From assembly GCF_900102165.1 (NCBI RefSeq), contig NZ_FNBD01000010.1, forward strand, positions 62,001 through 126,000: DNA of 64,000 bases. The letters are read 5' to 3'. Shown one piece after another: positions 16,963-26,267 of this stretch. Below the pieces are notes generated by a model. It searched no databases. It saw only the letters and a program-made list of their open reading frames with translations, and was not told the origin of the DNA. The stretch is from Cellulophaga baltica. Lineage in GTDB: Bacteria; Bacteroidota; Bacteroidia; Flavobacteriales; Flavobacteriaceae. Both the position numbers and the translations under genes were made by a program. Position 1 is the stretch's first letter, and the number at the start of each line of letters is the position of its first letter.

Positions 16963-17847
16963 ATGATTCAAGATCATACGGAGAAAGTAAAAGAGATTCT
17001 AGAGGAAGATGTTTGGGGTGCTCTTAAAAATTTTCTAGATCTTGGAGTTCATTTTGGGAAAGGCGATAAAGAAATTCATATCACTATCGGGCTTCTCCTC
17101 TTGTTGGTATTGGCTTTTATAGCGACCAGTTTTGTTTTAAAATGGTTGCGCTACCTCTTTACGAGAAGAATGGAGGTAGATGATAAGAATAAGTTTATCA
17201 GTGTCTTTAAGTTTATACGTTACGTAGCTTTTCTGGTGGTCATTGTTTTAACAATGAGTGCTGCAGGAATAAATATCACAATACTTTTAACAGCATCTGC
17301 CGCGCTCTTTGTTGGTTTGGGTTTAGCTCTGCAAGAATTGTTTCAAGATGTTATTGGCGGTATCTTTATTATTGTAGATAAATCTTTAAGTGTAGGAGAT
17401 ATTGTTGAGGTCGATGGTAAAGTTGGTAAGGTTTTTGAAATTAAACTAAGAACAACTCGTTGTATCACTAGAGACGATAAAGTAGTTATTATCCCTAATC
17501 ATAAATTTATAAGTGAGACCATTTATAATTATACGCAAAATCATAAGACAACTAGAGAAACTGTAAAGGTAGGGGTGGCTTATGGAAGTGATGTGGCTTT
17601 GGTAACTAGATTGTTAGAAGAGTCTGTTTTGGGTCAAAAGGGTATATTAAAGAATCCAAAACCTTTTGTTTTATTTGAGGATTTTGGAGATTCTGCATTG
17701 ATGTTTGCGGTTAATTTTTATATCGGGGATAGTTTTTCAGATCCAAGGATAAAAAGTGCTATCAGGTATAATATAGATGCTAAATTTAGAGAGCATAAAG
17801 TTAGCATTCCATTTCCTCAACGCGATGTTCATATTAAAAGCAATTAA
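16963..17847 (+). CDS. MscS-family mechanosensitive channel
   Basis: A 294-residue small-conductance mechanosensitive channel that releases solutes on osmotic downshock. Three hydrophobic spans precede the pore helix TASAALFVGLGLALQELFQDVIGGIFIIVDKSLSVGDIVEVDGKVGKV, which includes the Gly/Ala-rich TM3 and the start of the beta domain. VIIPNHKFIS and the C-terminal alpha/beta domain complete the MscS core. It lies in the operon between the ABC exporter and the NtrC-type regulator. Confidence 0.95.
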   Translation: MIQDHTEKVKEILEEDVWGALKNFLDLGVHFGKGDKEIHITIGLLLLLVLAFIATSFVLKWLRYLFTRRMEVDDKNKFISVFKFIRYVAFLVVIVLTMSAAGINITILLTASAALFVGLGLALQELFQDVIGGIFIIVDKSLSVGDIVEVDGKVGKVFEIKLRTTRCITRDDKVVIIPNHKFISETIYNYTQNHKTTRETVKVGVAYGSDVALVTRLLEESVLGQKGILKNPKPFVLFEDFGDSALMFAVNFYIGDSFSDPRIKSAIRYNIDAKFREHKVSIPFPQRDVHIKSN

Positions 17848-17885
17848 ATAATTTGGCAGTTGTGCCAATACAAAATATAGAGTAC

Positions 17886-19049
17886 ATGTCTAGAATATTA
17901 GTTATAGAAGACGAAGCGGCTATCAGAAGGGTCTTAGTAAAAATTTTATCTGAAGAAAGTGATACGTATACCGTAGAAGAGGCAGAAGATGGTTTAAAAG
18001 GAATCGAAGCAGTCAAAAAGGAAGATTATGATTTAGTGCTTTGTGATATTAAGATGCCTAAAATGGATGGGGTAGAAGTACTGGAAGCGGCTAAAAAAAT
18101 CAAACCAGAAATTCCGTTTATTATGATATCTGGTCATGGGGATTTAGATACGGCTGTAAATACAATGCGTTTAGGCGCTTTTGATTATATCTCAAAGCCG
18201 CCAGATTTAAATAGATTGTTAACGACAGTTCGTAATGCTTTAGATAGAAAAGAACTTGTAGTAGAAAATAAAATTCTAAAGAAAAAAGTATCTAAAAATT
18301 ATGAGATGGTGGGTGAAAGCGATGCTATTGGAGTAATTAAAGATATCATAGAAAAAGTTGCGCCTACAGATGCTCGTGTGTTAATTACGGGACCTAATGG
18401 TACAGGAAAAGAGTTGGTTGCTCATTGGGTTCACGAAAAGAGTCAAAGAAGTAGTGCTGCATTTATAGAAGTAAATTGTGCGGCAATACCTTCAGAACTT
18501 ATAGAAAGTGAATTATTTGGTCACGTTAAAGGGGCTTTTACCTCTGCTGTTAAAGATAGAGCGGGTAAATTTGAAGCCGCTAATAATGGAACAATATTTT
18601 TAGATGAGATTGGAGATATGAGTCTTTCTGCTCAGGCAAAAGTTCTTAGAGCTTTACAAGAAAGTAAAATATCAAGAGTAGGTTCAGATAAAGATATTAA
18701 AGTGAATGTGCGTGTAGTGGCTGCCACCAATAAAAACCTAAAGAAAGAAATAGAAGACGGGAACTTCAGAGAAGATTTATACCATAGACTGGCGGTTATT
18801 TTAGTTAAGGTTCCTGCGTTAAATGACAGAAGAGATGATATTCCGCTTTTGATTAAGCATTTTGCTTCTAAAATAGCTTCAGAGCACGGAACTGCAGTGA
18901 AAACATTTTCAGATAAAGCAATAGCGTTACTTCAAGAATATGATTGGACTGGTAATATTCGTGAATTAAGAAATGTTGTTGAACGGTTAATCATATTAGG
19001 AAATACAGAAGTAGATGCTGCTGATGTAAAATTATTTGCTAGTAAATAA
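17886..19049 (+). CDS. NtrC-type sigma-54 response regulator lacking a DNA-binding domain
   Basis: A 387-residue protein when started at the ATG at 17886; a TTG at 17853 would add 11 unconserved residues. The receiver domain (1-120) has the phospho-acceptor Asp54 in LVLCDIKMPKMDG and the lysine in YISKPPD. The AAA+ domain has Walker A GPNGTGKE (169-176), the sigma-54 loop written GAFTSA (216-221, usually GAFTGA) and Walker B FLDEIGD. The protein ends just after the AAA+ lid (NIRELRNVVERLIILG...), with no Fis-type HTH. It probably acts from solution or through partners. Confidence 0.92.
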   Translation: MSRILVIEDEAAIRRVLVKILSEESDTYTVEEAEDGLKGIEAVKKEDYDLVLCDIKMPKMDGVEVLEAAKKIKPEIPFIMISGHGDLDTAVNTMRLGAFDYISKPPDLNRLLTTVRNALDRKELVVENKILKKKVSKNYEMVGESDAIGVIKDIIEKVAPTDARVLITGPNGTGKELVAHWVHEKSQRSSAAFIEVNCAAIPSELIESELFGHVKGAFTSAVKDRAGKFEAANNGTIFLDEIGDMSLSAQAKVLRALQESKISRVGSDKDIKVNVRVVAATNKNLKKEIEDGNFREDLYHRLAVILVKVPALNDRRDDIPLLIKHFASKIASEHGTAVKTFSDKAIALLQEYDWTGNIRELRNVVERLIILGNTEVDAADVKLFASK

Positions 19050-19051
19050 TT

Positions 19052-19738
19052 TTACTTACAATCATCTAATTTTTTAAGGGCATTAGTAGCGATTACTTTT
19101 GTCCTTAAATTATAATATTTTTTACCTTCAGATAGTTTGTCATTCAAGAGTGCTAGGTCACATTTGTTTCTTATTTCAATGATAAAGTTACGCGCTTCTT
19201 CACAGTTTACTGTAACAATGACGTCTTCCAAGGCTTTTTCAAAGGTTTGTAAAGAGGTATCTATTGCCTGTCGTAATTCTCTTTCTCGAGTTTCCTTAGA
19301 GACAAACTCATCTTTCTTTGCATTTTTCACGTTAAGTGTCAAGACATCTGCTTGATATTTGCTTTGATGGGTATGATGTTCCTTTAAAGATTCTAAACTT
19401 AAATAGGTGTTCTTTAAAGCTCTGTTGATTAAAACCTTTGCGCCACTTACGCTAGAAGTTTTTGTTGCTAAAATTAAATTGTCTAGCCCGTCAAACAAAT
19501 TTTTAGACGCATAGCTGCATCCACAATCATTAAGTTTAGTTCTCGTTTTTTCTATCGCATTTATAGCTTTATAAATCTGATACTTGGTCTTGTTTAATTC
19601 GGTTTCAGCTAAAGCTTTTTTGGTTTGTGATGTTATATACTCAATATTTGAACCTACATATTCACAATCTCTATTCGTTTTGAAAGAAGAAGTTATTATA
19701 ATTAATAGCACATAAAGTAAAGAGTATTTACTTATCAT
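19052..19738 (-). CDS. Secreted helical protein of unknown function
   Basis: A 228-residue protein with an N-terminal hydrophobic signal (YSLLYVLLIIITSSF). The mature part is helix-rich and charged with five cysteines (for example RDCEY, LNDCGCSYA, NCEEARNF), which may form disulfides in the periplasm. I recognise no family. It ends 2 nt from the stop of the convergent NtrC-type gene, leaving no room for a terminator. A TAAATTTG -7 box lies at 19786-19779. Confidence 0.6.
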   Translation of the reverse strand: MISKYSLLYVLLIIITSSFKTNRDCEYVGSNIEYITSQTKKALAETELNKTKYQIYKAINAIEKTRTKLNDCGCSYASKNLFDGLDNLILATKTSSVSGAKVLINRALKNTYLSLESLKEHHTHQSKYQADVLTLNVKNAKKDEFVSKETRERELRQAIDTSLQTFEKALEDVIVTVNCEEARNFIIEIRNKCDLALLNDKLSEGKKYYNLRTKVIATNALKKLDDCK

Positions 19739-19923
19739 AGGTTAAGACTTTAATAATCAACATTTGGGAATGTGACTACAAATTTAGTGTTAACTGATGA
19801 TAAGGGGGCTATTTATTCGTTGTAAATCATTTTTTTGGGCTATAAATTGAATAAAATTATTATTTAAACTGCTTTACCGAGAGGTTCTGTGATAGTGTAA
19901 AAAAAATATTTTATATTCATAGA

Positions 19924-20802
19924 ATGAATAAAATTGATATTGTTTCTTATCGCGTACAAGAATCCGTTAGTTTAAAAAAGATTGCAACAAATGAAAATTT
20001 TGGTGTAGATGATGATAAGCTAAAAAAGAAATTAGAAAAAGTTAGACGAGCGTTAGGAGATTTTCAAGATACACTATACGCTCACGGAAAATATAGTGTC
20101 TTAATGTGTCTGCAGGGCATGGATACTTCCGGAAAAGACAGCCTAATTCGTGAGGTCTTTAAAGATTTTAATGCAAGAGGTGTTGTGGTGCATAGTTTTA
20201 AAGTGCCTACAGAGTTAGAATTGAAACATGATTACTTATGGCGCCATTACATTGCACTTCCCGCAAAGGGTAAAGTAGGTGTTTTTAATAGGACCCATTA
20301 TGAGAATGTATTAGTGACAAGGGTACATCCGGAATATGTTCTGGGAGAGCACATTCCGGGTGTTCATACCGTTGAAGATTTGGATGATGCCTTTTGGGAA
20401 AAACGTTTTGCGCAAATCAATAATTTTGAAAAGCATATTGCGGATAATGGAACTATAATCTTTAAATTCTTTTTGCATCTATCTAAAGAGGAACAGCGCC
20501 AACGACTGTTGCGTAGACTGCACTTAAAACGTAAGAATTGGAAGTTTTCTCCGGGAGATTTAAAAGAAAGAAAATTGTGGGATAGCTACCAAGAGTGCTA
20601 TGAAGATGCTATTAATAAAACATCTAAACCACATGCACCTTGGTTTGTAATACCGGCAGATAATAAAAAGGCTGCGCGGTTAATTGTAGCAGAAACCATG
20701 CTACAAGAGTTAAAAAAATACAAAGATATTAAGGAACCAGAATTAGATGATAAAATTAAAGCTAATTTAGAGGATTATAAAAATCAATTGGAAAAGGAAT
20801 AA
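19924..20802 (+). CDS. Polyphosphate kinase 2 family protein
   Basis: A 292-residue PPK2-family enzyme that uses polyphosphate to phosphorylate nucleotides. Walker A is CLQGMDTSGKDS (about residue 64), Walker B is GKVGVFNRTHYENVLVTRVHP, and the lid is LLRRLHLKRKNWKFSPGDL. The single-domain form with the KNWKF lid is like the AMP/ADP-phosphorylating (class III) branch, but the class is an inference. The M28 peptidase gene begins 2 nt after its stop. Confidence 0.93.
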   Translation: MNKIDIVSYRVQESVSLKKIATNENFGVDDDKLKKKLEKVRRALGDFQDTLYAHGKYSVLMCLQGMDTSGKDSLIREVFKDFNARGVVVHSFKVPTELELKHDYLWRHYIALPAKGKVGVFNRTHYENVLVTRVHPEYVLGEHIPGVHTVEDLDDAFWEKRFAQINNFEKHIADNGTIIFKFFLHLSKEEQRQRLLRRLHLKRKNWKFSPGDLKERKLWDSYQECYEDAINKTSKPHAPWFVIPADNKKAARLIVAETMLQELKKYKDIKEPELDDKIKANLEDYKNQLEKE

Positions 20803-20804
20803 GA

Positions 20805-22190
20805 ATGAAGAAGACGATCTATTTGTTATGTTTATTTATCGTAACCGCAGTATCCGCACAGAAAACAGATGAAGAACAATTAAAAAGTATTTATACAGCT
20901 GCGCTGACAGAGGGTAAAGCTTACGATTGGTTAAACTACTTATCTAATCAGGTAGGAGGTAGACTTTCTGGTTCGGTACAAGCACAGCAGGCAGTAGATT
21001 ATACCAAATTACAATTAGATGAATTAGGATTAGACAAAGTATGGTTGCAACCTGTGATGGTGCCAAAGTGGAATCGTGGTTTACCAGAGTTTGCATATTT
21101 TGAAACAGATCCAGGTATTACGACAAATGTTCCTATTTGTGCTTTAGGGGGTTCTGTGGCTACGCCATACGGAGGTATTAAAGCAAATGTGGTAGAGGTA
21201 AAAAGCATGGATGATTTAGCTATTTTAGGAAAACAACGTCTAGAAGGCAGGATTGTTTTTTTTAACAGACCTATGGATCCTGCAAATATTAGCACTTTTG
21301 AGTCCTACTCTGGTTGTGTAGATCAACGCTACTCTGGAGCTGCTGAAGCTGCTAAATATGGTGCGGTAGGTATTATTGTAAGATCTATGAATTTGCGTTT
21401 GGATGATTATCCACATACAGGTTCTATGAGCTATGGAGATTTAGCTGTAGATAAGCGTATTCCTGCTGCAGCAATTAGTACAAATGCAGCAGATTTATTG
21501 AGTATTTCTTTACGATTAAATCCAGATGTTAATTTTTATTTTAAGCAAAATTGCGAACAATTAGAAGATGTACAATCGTATAATGTTATTGGAGAGATAA
21601 AAGGTAGTACTTATCCGGACGAGATTATGGTTGTAGGCGGACATTTAGATTCTTGGGATTTGGGAGATGGTTCTCATGATGATGGTGCAGGATGCGTACA
21701 GAGTATGGAAGTGCTTCATCTACTTAAAAAAACAGGGTACAAACCAAAAAGAACTCTTCGTGTAGTTTTATTTATGAATGAAGAGAATGGGTTGCGTGGA
21801 GGAAATGAATACGCAGCAGTGGCAAAGAAAAAGAAAGAAACACATGTATTTGCTTTAGAAAGTGATTCAGGAGGCTTTACACCTAGAGGATTCTCTTTTG
21901 ATTGTTCAGAAGAAAACTTAGCTAAAATACAAGCCTGGAAACCATTATTTGAACCTTACCTTATTCATATGTTTGTAAAAGGACATAGCGGAGCAGATAT
22001 TGGCCCTTTAAAAAATGACAAAATGGTTTTAGCAGGCTTGCGTCCAGATTCTCAACGCTATTTTGATCATCACCATGCAGAGAACGATACGTTTGAACAT
22101 GTAAATAAAAGAGAACTGGAGTTAGGAGCAGCATCAATGGCAAGTTTGGTATATCTTGTAGATACCTACGGAATTGTTGGAACAAAATGA
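20805..22190 (+). CDS. Secreted M28 family metallopeptidase (carboxypeptidase Q-like)
   Basis: A 461-residue exported zinc peptidase with signal peptide ending VSAQ. A PA-like insertion precedes the catalytic M28 domain. Metal ligands are visible as GGHLDSWDLGDGSHDDGAG (His and bridging Asp), MNEENGLRGG (Glu pair), ALESDSGG and FDHHHAENDTF (last His). The family removes amino acids from peptides or dipeptides in the periplasm. It is coupled to the PPK2 gene, though a functional link is not obvious. Confidence 0.93.
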   Translation: MKKTIYLLCLFIVTAVSAQKTDEEQLKSIYTAALTEGKAYDWLNYLSNQVGGRLSGSVQAQQAVDYTKLQLDELGLDKVWLQPVMVPKWNRGLPEFAYFETDPGITTNVPICALGGSVATPYGGIKANVVEVKSMDDLAILGKQRLEGRIVFFNRPMDPANISTFESYSGCVDQRYSGAAEAAKYGAVGIIVRSMNLRLDDYPHTGSMSYGDLAVDKRIPAAAISTNAADLLSISLRLNPDVNFYFKQNCEQLEDVQSYNVIGEIKGSTYPDEIMVVGGHLDSWDLGDGSHDDGAGCVQSMEVLHLLKKTGYKPKRTLRVVLFMNEENGLRGGNEYAAVAKKKKETHVFALESDSGGFTPRGFSFDCSEENLAKIQAWKPLFEPYLIHMFVKGHSGADIGPLKNDKMVLAGLRPDSQRYFDHHHAENDTFEHVNKRELELGAASMASLVYLVDTYGIVGTK

Positions 22191-22309
22191 TGCTTCAGTA
22201 TAGATCGTAAAAGGTTTAAATAGAGTATATTGCCTAAAATAATTTAGAAGGCATGGGTTTTTTACTTGGAGATAATCAACGGCGATCTAAATTTTTAAAA
22301 ATCAATCAA

Positions 22310-24361
22310 ATGAAAAACAATGTTATTATTGCGCTTTTCGGTATTTGTCTAATTTCTTCTTGTAAGGAAGAGAAAAAAGAACCAATTGCTGAAGCGCCTT
22401 CAAGAGGTATCATCTTAGCAAATATGGATACCACGGTGAGTCCAAAGGAAAATTTCTACGAATTTGTAAATGGTAATTGGTTAAAAAACACGGAAATTCC
22501 AGATGATAGATCTAGCTGGGGAGGTTTCAGTGTACTCAGAAAATCTACCGATGCAGACGTTCTTGAAATTATAAAAAAAGCAGAAGCTAGTAACAAATAT
22601 GCAGCATCTACAGATCAGGCAAAAGCATTATTTATATTTAATTCAAAATTAGATACTGTAGCAAGAAATGAGTTAGGAGTTAAACCTTTAATGCCTACTA
22701 TAGAAGCTATCAATAATGTGAAAAACCTTAAAGAGTTGCAAACTTTATTGGTGACCAACCCAACAGCTAATTCTCCTTTTTTAAGCATCAGTGTTTTTGC
22801 TAATTTAGGAAATAGTAAAATGAATGCAGTATACTTAGGGGAGAATGGTTTAGGTTTACCAGATCGTGATTACTATTTAGATCAAGATTCTAAGTCTAAA
22901 GAAATAAGAGAAAAGTATGTGGCACATATCGCTAAGATGCTGCAATACATTGGTGTAACTGCAGCGCAGTCTCAAGAAGATGCAAAAAAAATTCTAGCGA
23001 TGGAGACAAGCTTAGCAACTCCTAGATTGGATAAAGTGGCAAGTAGGGATGCTAGAAACTTTAATAATCCTAAAACAGTTTCAGTTGCTCAGAGTCTTAT
23101 TCCGGCAATCAGTCTTACCAAAATGATGGAGGACATGGGTGTGAAAAAGCAGGTAGATACTTTAATTGTAACGCAACCTAAATACATTCAAGCGTTAAAT
23201 TCTTTTTTTGAAAAAACACCTTTAGAAGATCTTAAGAAATTGGTGATTTGGGATACTTTAAATAGTGCAGCCGGAAGACTAACAACAGAAATTGAAACGG
23301 TAGATTGGGAGTTTTATAGCCAGTATTTAAGTGGTGATAAAAAACAACGCCCTGCAGATGAGAGAGCTTTAGCAACCGTTAATTCTTCTGTAGGGGAAGC
23401 TTTAGGTAAATTGTATGTAGATGAAATGTTTCCTCCAGAGGCAAAAGCTAAGGCAGAAACTATGATACATAATATTATTGCTGCTTTTCAATCAAGAATC
23501 AAGGTTCTAGATTGGATGAGTGATTCTACGAAAGTTAAAGCTGTTGAGAAATTAGATAAATTCACGGTAAAAATAGGGTATCCTGATAAGTGGGAAGATT
23601 ATTCCACAATGAAGGTAACTAAGGAAAATAGCTATTTTGATAACTTATTAGCTATTGCTGATTGGAACTTGCAAAAAAACCTTTCCAAAATAGGAGAGCC
23701 TGTAGATCGCACAGAGTGGGGAATGTCTCCACAAACGGTAAATGCTTATTTTAATCCTTTAAATAATGAGATTGTTTTTCCTGCAGCAATATTACAACCA
23801 CCATTTTATGATTACTTAGCAGATGATGCTGTAAATTATGGAGGAATTGGGGCGGTAATAGGTCATGAAATTTCTCATGCTTTTGATGATAGCGGTGCTC
23901 GTTTTGATGCTAATGGAAATCTTGTAAATTGGTGGACAGATGAAGATTTAGCTAAGTTTACAGAACGTAGTGGGGCATTAGCAGATCAATATGATCAAAT
24001 AGAAGTTTTGGATAGCGTAAATATTAATGGCAAATTTACTTTAGGTGAGAATATTGGAGATTTGGGAGGTGTTTTAGGAGCTTATGACGGTTTACAAGCT
24101 TATTTTAAGGAACATGGTAAGCCAGATCCAATAGATGGGTTCACGGCAGAGCAGCGTTTCTTCATGTCTTGGGCTACGGTTTGGCGTACGTTAACTAGGG
24201 AAGATGCCTTGCGTACCCAAATTAAAACAGATCCTCATTCTCCGGGTAAATATAGAGCTACGCAACCATTGTTAAATATAGATTCTTTTTATGAGGCCTT
24301 TGATATCCAAGAAGGAGATCCCATGTATTTAGTTCCAGAAAAGAGAGTTAGAATTTGGTAG
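22310..24361 (+). CDS. M13 family metallopeptidase lipoprotein (neprilysin/PepO-like)
   Basis: A 683-residue lipoprotein (CLISSC) when started at the ATG at 22310; the upstream ATG at 22253 adds a 19-residue hydrophilic extension that would block the signal peptide. The helical M13 N-domain is followed by the catalytic domain with HEISH (GHEISHAFDDSGARFD), the third ligand in ENIGDLGG and the C-terminal substrate strand region ending PEKRVRIW. It degrades oligopeptides in the envelope and follows the M28 peptidase on the same strand. Confidence 0.95.
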   Translation: MKNNVIIALFGICLISSCKEEKKEPIAEAPSRGIILANMDTTVSPKENFYEFVNGNWLKNTEIPDDRSSWGGFSVLRKSTDADVLEIIKKAEASNKYAASTDQAKALFIFNSKLDTVARNELGVKPLMPTIEAINNVKNLKELQTLLVTNPTANSPFLSISVFANLGNSKMNAVYLGENGLGLPDRDYYLDQDSKSKEIREKYVAHIAKMLQYIGVTAAQSQEDAKKILAMETSLATPRLDKVASRDARNFNNPKTVSVAQSLIPAISLTKMMEDMGVKKQVDTLIVTQPKYIQALNSFFEKTPLEDLKKLVIWDTLNSAAGRLTTEIETVDWEFYSQYLSGDKKQRPADERALATVNSSVGEALGKLYVDEMFPPEAKAKAETMIHNIIAAFQSRIKVLDWMSDSTKVKAVEKLDKFTVKIGYPDKWEDYSTMKVTKENSYFDNLLAIADWNLQKNLSKIGEPVDRTEWGMSPQTVNAYFNPLNNEIVFPAAILQPPFYDYLADDAVNYGGIGAVIGHEISHAFDDSGARFDANGNLVNWWTDEDLAKFTERSGALADQYDQIEVLDSVNINGKFTLGENIGDLGGVLGAYDGLQAYFKEHGKPDPIDGFTAEQRFFMSWATVWRTLTREDALRTQIKTDPHSPGKYRATQPLLNIDSFYEAFDIQEGDPMYLVPEKRVRIW

Positions 24362-24390
24362 ACAAATAATCTTAAAACAAGAAATTTTTA

Positions 24391-24417
24391 AAGGAGCCTT
24401 TTAGGCTCCTTTTTTTG
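24391..24417 (+). terminator. Terminator after M13 peptidase
   Basis: Stem AAGGAGCCT/AGGCTCCTT with a 3-nt loop and a following T-run. Confidence 0.92.
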
Positions 24418-24472
24418 TAGGCTAAGTAAATCTTAAAAAATGTAAAGAGTTTTTTTAGCCAAAACAAAATAG

Positions 24473-24480
24473 TACCTTTG
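24473..24480 (+). promoter_or_regulatory. -7 box of the cyclophilin-FKBP gene
   Basis: TACCTTTG fits TAnnTTTG exactly and lies 21 nt before the ATG at 24502. It overlaps an in-frame TTG at 24478, which rules that codon out as the start. No strong -33 TTG is seen. Confidence 0.65.
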
Positions 24481-24501
24481 TTGCTCATAAAAAAAAGTAA
24501 A

Positions 24502-25434
24502 ATGAAAGACGGAATCTACGCAAAATTCAATACTTCAAAAGGAGAGATTTTAGTAAAACTAACTCACGACAAAACACCGGGAACAGTTGGTAATTTTGTA
24601 GCCTTAGCAGAAGGTAATTTAGAAAATAAAGTAAAGCCTCAAGGAACGCCTTATTATGATGGAATTAAATTTCATAGAGTAATTCCAGATTTCATGATTC
24701 AAGGAGGATGTCCTCAAGGAACAGGAACGGGTGATGCTGGATATAAGTTTGATGATGAATTTCATGTAGATCTAAAACATGATGGTCCAGGAGTCTTATC
24801 TATGGCAAATGCTGGTCCTGGGACTAACGGAAGCCAGTTTTTTATTACGCATATTGCAACACCTTGGTTAGATAACAAGCATACCGTTTTTGGTAATGTT
24901 GTTGAAGGTCAGGATATTGTTGATGCCATACAACAAGGTGATAAAATAGAGTCTTTAGAGATTGTTAGGGTAGGAGCGGAAGCAGAAGCATTCAATGCAG
25001 TTGAGGCGTTTAGAACATTTGAAGGTTCAAGAGAAAAAAGAATAGCGGAAGAAAGAGCAAAAAAAGCTGCTGAATTGGATGAGATTTCAGCTGGTTTCGA
25101 AGAGACAGCAAGCGGACTACGTTACAAGATCATTCAAAAAGGTAATGGAAAGAAAGCAGAAGCAGGAATGCAGGTTTCTGTTCATTATGAAGGATCTCTA
25201 ATTAGCGGGACTGTTTTTGATTCTTCTTATAAGAGAAAAGAACCAATAGATTTCCAAGTAGGTGTAGGCCAAGTTATCAAAGGTTGGGATGAAGGAATTT
25301 GTTTATTACAAGTTGGTGATAAAGCTAGATTTGTAATTCCTTCAGATTTAGGATACGGAAGTGCAGGAGCAGGAGGCGTAATTCCACCAAATGCTACATT
25401 GATATTTGATGTAGAATTGATGAAAGTTAGCTAA
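24502..25434 (+). CDS. Dual-domain peptidylprolyl isomerase (cyclophilin-FKBP fusion)
   Basis: A 310-residue protein joining two unrelated prolyl isomerases. Residues 1-165 are a cyclophilin ([40 protein letters not shown]); a charged helix links to an FKBP domain (residues 205-310: [44 protein letters not shown]). There is no signal peptide, so it is cytosolic. CFBP-type fusions of this order have been described for Flavobacterium and some spirochaetes. Confidence 0.95.
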   Translation: MKDGIYAKFNTSKGEILVKLTHDKTPGTVGNFVALAEGNLENKVKPQGTPYYDGIKFHRVIPDFMIQGGCPQGTGTGDAGYKFDDEFHVDLKHDGPGVLSMANAGPGTNGSQFFITHIATPWLDNKHTVFGNVVEGQDIVDAIQQGDKIESLEIVRVGAEAEAFNAVEAFRTFEGSREKRIAEERAKKAAELDEISAGFEETASGLRYKIIQKGNGKKAEAGMQVSVHYEGSLISGTVFDSSYKRKEPIDFQVGVGQVIKGWDEGICLLQVGDKARFVIPSDLGYGSAGAGGVIPPNATLIFDVELMKVS

Positions 25435-25462
25435 TACTAAACATCATATTTACATATAAAAT

Positions 25463-25490
25463 AAAAGGGCTCCATTATGGAGCCCTTTTT
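25463..25490. terminator. Bidirectional terminator
   Basis: Stem AAAAGGGCTCCA/TGGAGCCCTTTT with loop TTA (25463-25474, 25478-25489). It ends the isomerase gene rightward and the two micro-genes leftward; the stop codon of the 30-residue gene sits in its right arm. Confidence 0.92.
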
Positions 25491-25581
25491 ATATTTTGTT
25501 AGATTTTCTATTTACACTAATTATTAGCAACAGTGTATTAATTATTACTAAAATCATCAGGATACTAAAGAAAGTACTCAT
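25489..25581 (-). CDS. 30-residue membrane micro-protein (MxTFF family, member C)
   Basis: A very short ORF: MSTFFSILMILVIINTLLLI, then ISVNRKSNKI and stop. It is almost entirely one membrane span with a basic tail. It starts 3 nt after the stop of member B and ends inside a terminator, a typical operon arrangement. Residues 1-24 match members A and B without gaps, sharing M1, T3, F4, F5, L8, L11, N15, L18, L19 and S22-V23-N24. The function is unknown. Confidence 0.62.
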   Translation of the reverse strand: MSTFFSILMILVIINTLLLIISVNRKSNKI

Positions 25582-25584
25582 AGC

Positions 25585-25740
25585 TTATTGTTTAAGTGTG
25601 TTTGTATATCTGTATAACACCTTCAAACGTTTAAACCCTACTAATATTTTATTTTTTGTTACCGAATTGTTGACGCTAAGAAGAAGCAAAACAATATTAA
25701 CGAGTATTAAGAGTGATAAAATTCCAAAAAATGTATTCAT
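25585..25740 (-). CDS. 51-residue membrane micro-protein (MxTFF family, member B)
   Basis: This ORF encodes MNTFFGILSLLILVNIVLLL followed by LSVNNSV and a basic, mostly polar tail ending TLKQ. One membrane span (about residues 4-21) is followed by a 30-residue tail rich in Lys, Arg and Tyr. It is paralogous to the 59-residue protein at 8282-8461 and the 30-residue protein immediately downstream. The opposite-strand ORF over this region lacks any recognisable feature. No good promoter was found ahead of it. Confidence 0.66.
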   Translation of the reverse strand: MNTFFGILSLLILVNIVLLLLSVNNSVTKNKILVGFKRLKVLYRYTNTLKQ

Positions 25741-25904
25741 ATGGTCAGTTTTTTTAAGATAAAATTGTTTTGGGAGAACTCTTCTATAACTGCTAGATAC
25801 TTAATCTTTGAAATAGTTGCGTCTACTTAGTAAATAATTTCAAAAAAAATAAATTTTCACGAATACACCTTCAGATACAGCCATCTATTTAATTTTGGTC
25901 AATA

Positions 25905-25934
25905 AAAAAGCCCAACCAAAAGGTCGGGCTTCTA
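25905..25934 (-). terminator. Terminator after cold-shock gene
   Basis: Arms AAGCCCAACC and GGTCGGGCTT (one mismatch) with loop AAAA and an A-run that reads as a T-run on the minus strand. Confidence 0.85.
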
Positions 25935-25957
25935 ATAAAAAAAAATTTACGTATGTA

Positions 25958-26149
25958 TTATAGTACTCTTACGTTTACTGCGTTCAATCCTTTTTTTCCT
26001 TGTTGTAATTCAAATTCTACAACATCACCTTCGCGAATTTCATCTACTAAACCAGAGATGTGTACAAAATGGTCTTCGCTTGAGCCTTCTTCAGTGATAA
26101 ATCCAAAACCTTTAGAATCATTGAAAAATTTTACTGTTCCTTTATTCAT
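25958..26149 (-). CDS. Cold-shock protein, CspA family
   Basis: A 63-residue single-stranded nucleic-acid-binding OB-fold protein. RNP1 KGFGFI and RNP2-like HFVHIS are intact, with the closing GKKGLNAVNVRV strand. It acts as an RNA chaperone. The promoter -7 box TACATTTG lies at 26187-26180, giving a leader of only about 25 nt, shorter than the leaders of the cold-induced E. coli genes. Confidence 0.96.
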   Translation of the reverse strand: MNKGTVKFFNDSKGFGFITEEGSSEDHFVHISGLVDEIREGDVVEFELQQGKKGLNAVNVRVL

Positions 26150-26179
26150 TATAAAATATTAAAAAAATTAATTATGCTA

Positions 26180-26187
26180 CAAATGTA
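26180..26187 (-). promoter_or_regulatory. -7 box of cold-shock gene
   Basis: TACATTTG on the minus strand, about 30 nt before the csp ATG. The -33 region has no clear TTG. Confidence 0.55.
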
Positions 26188-26267
26188 ATACATAAAAATT
26201 TAACGTAGTGATTTTTCGACACTTATATTTATTTAATAACTCTAATTTTACAATAATTTTCTAATTA

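Noticed and set aside
25496-25762. Plus-strand ORF of 88 codons after the cyclophilin-FKBP gene
   Set aside because: It begins with TTG in the terminator region, has no family features, and lies antisense to the two MxTFF micro-genes, which have better support.
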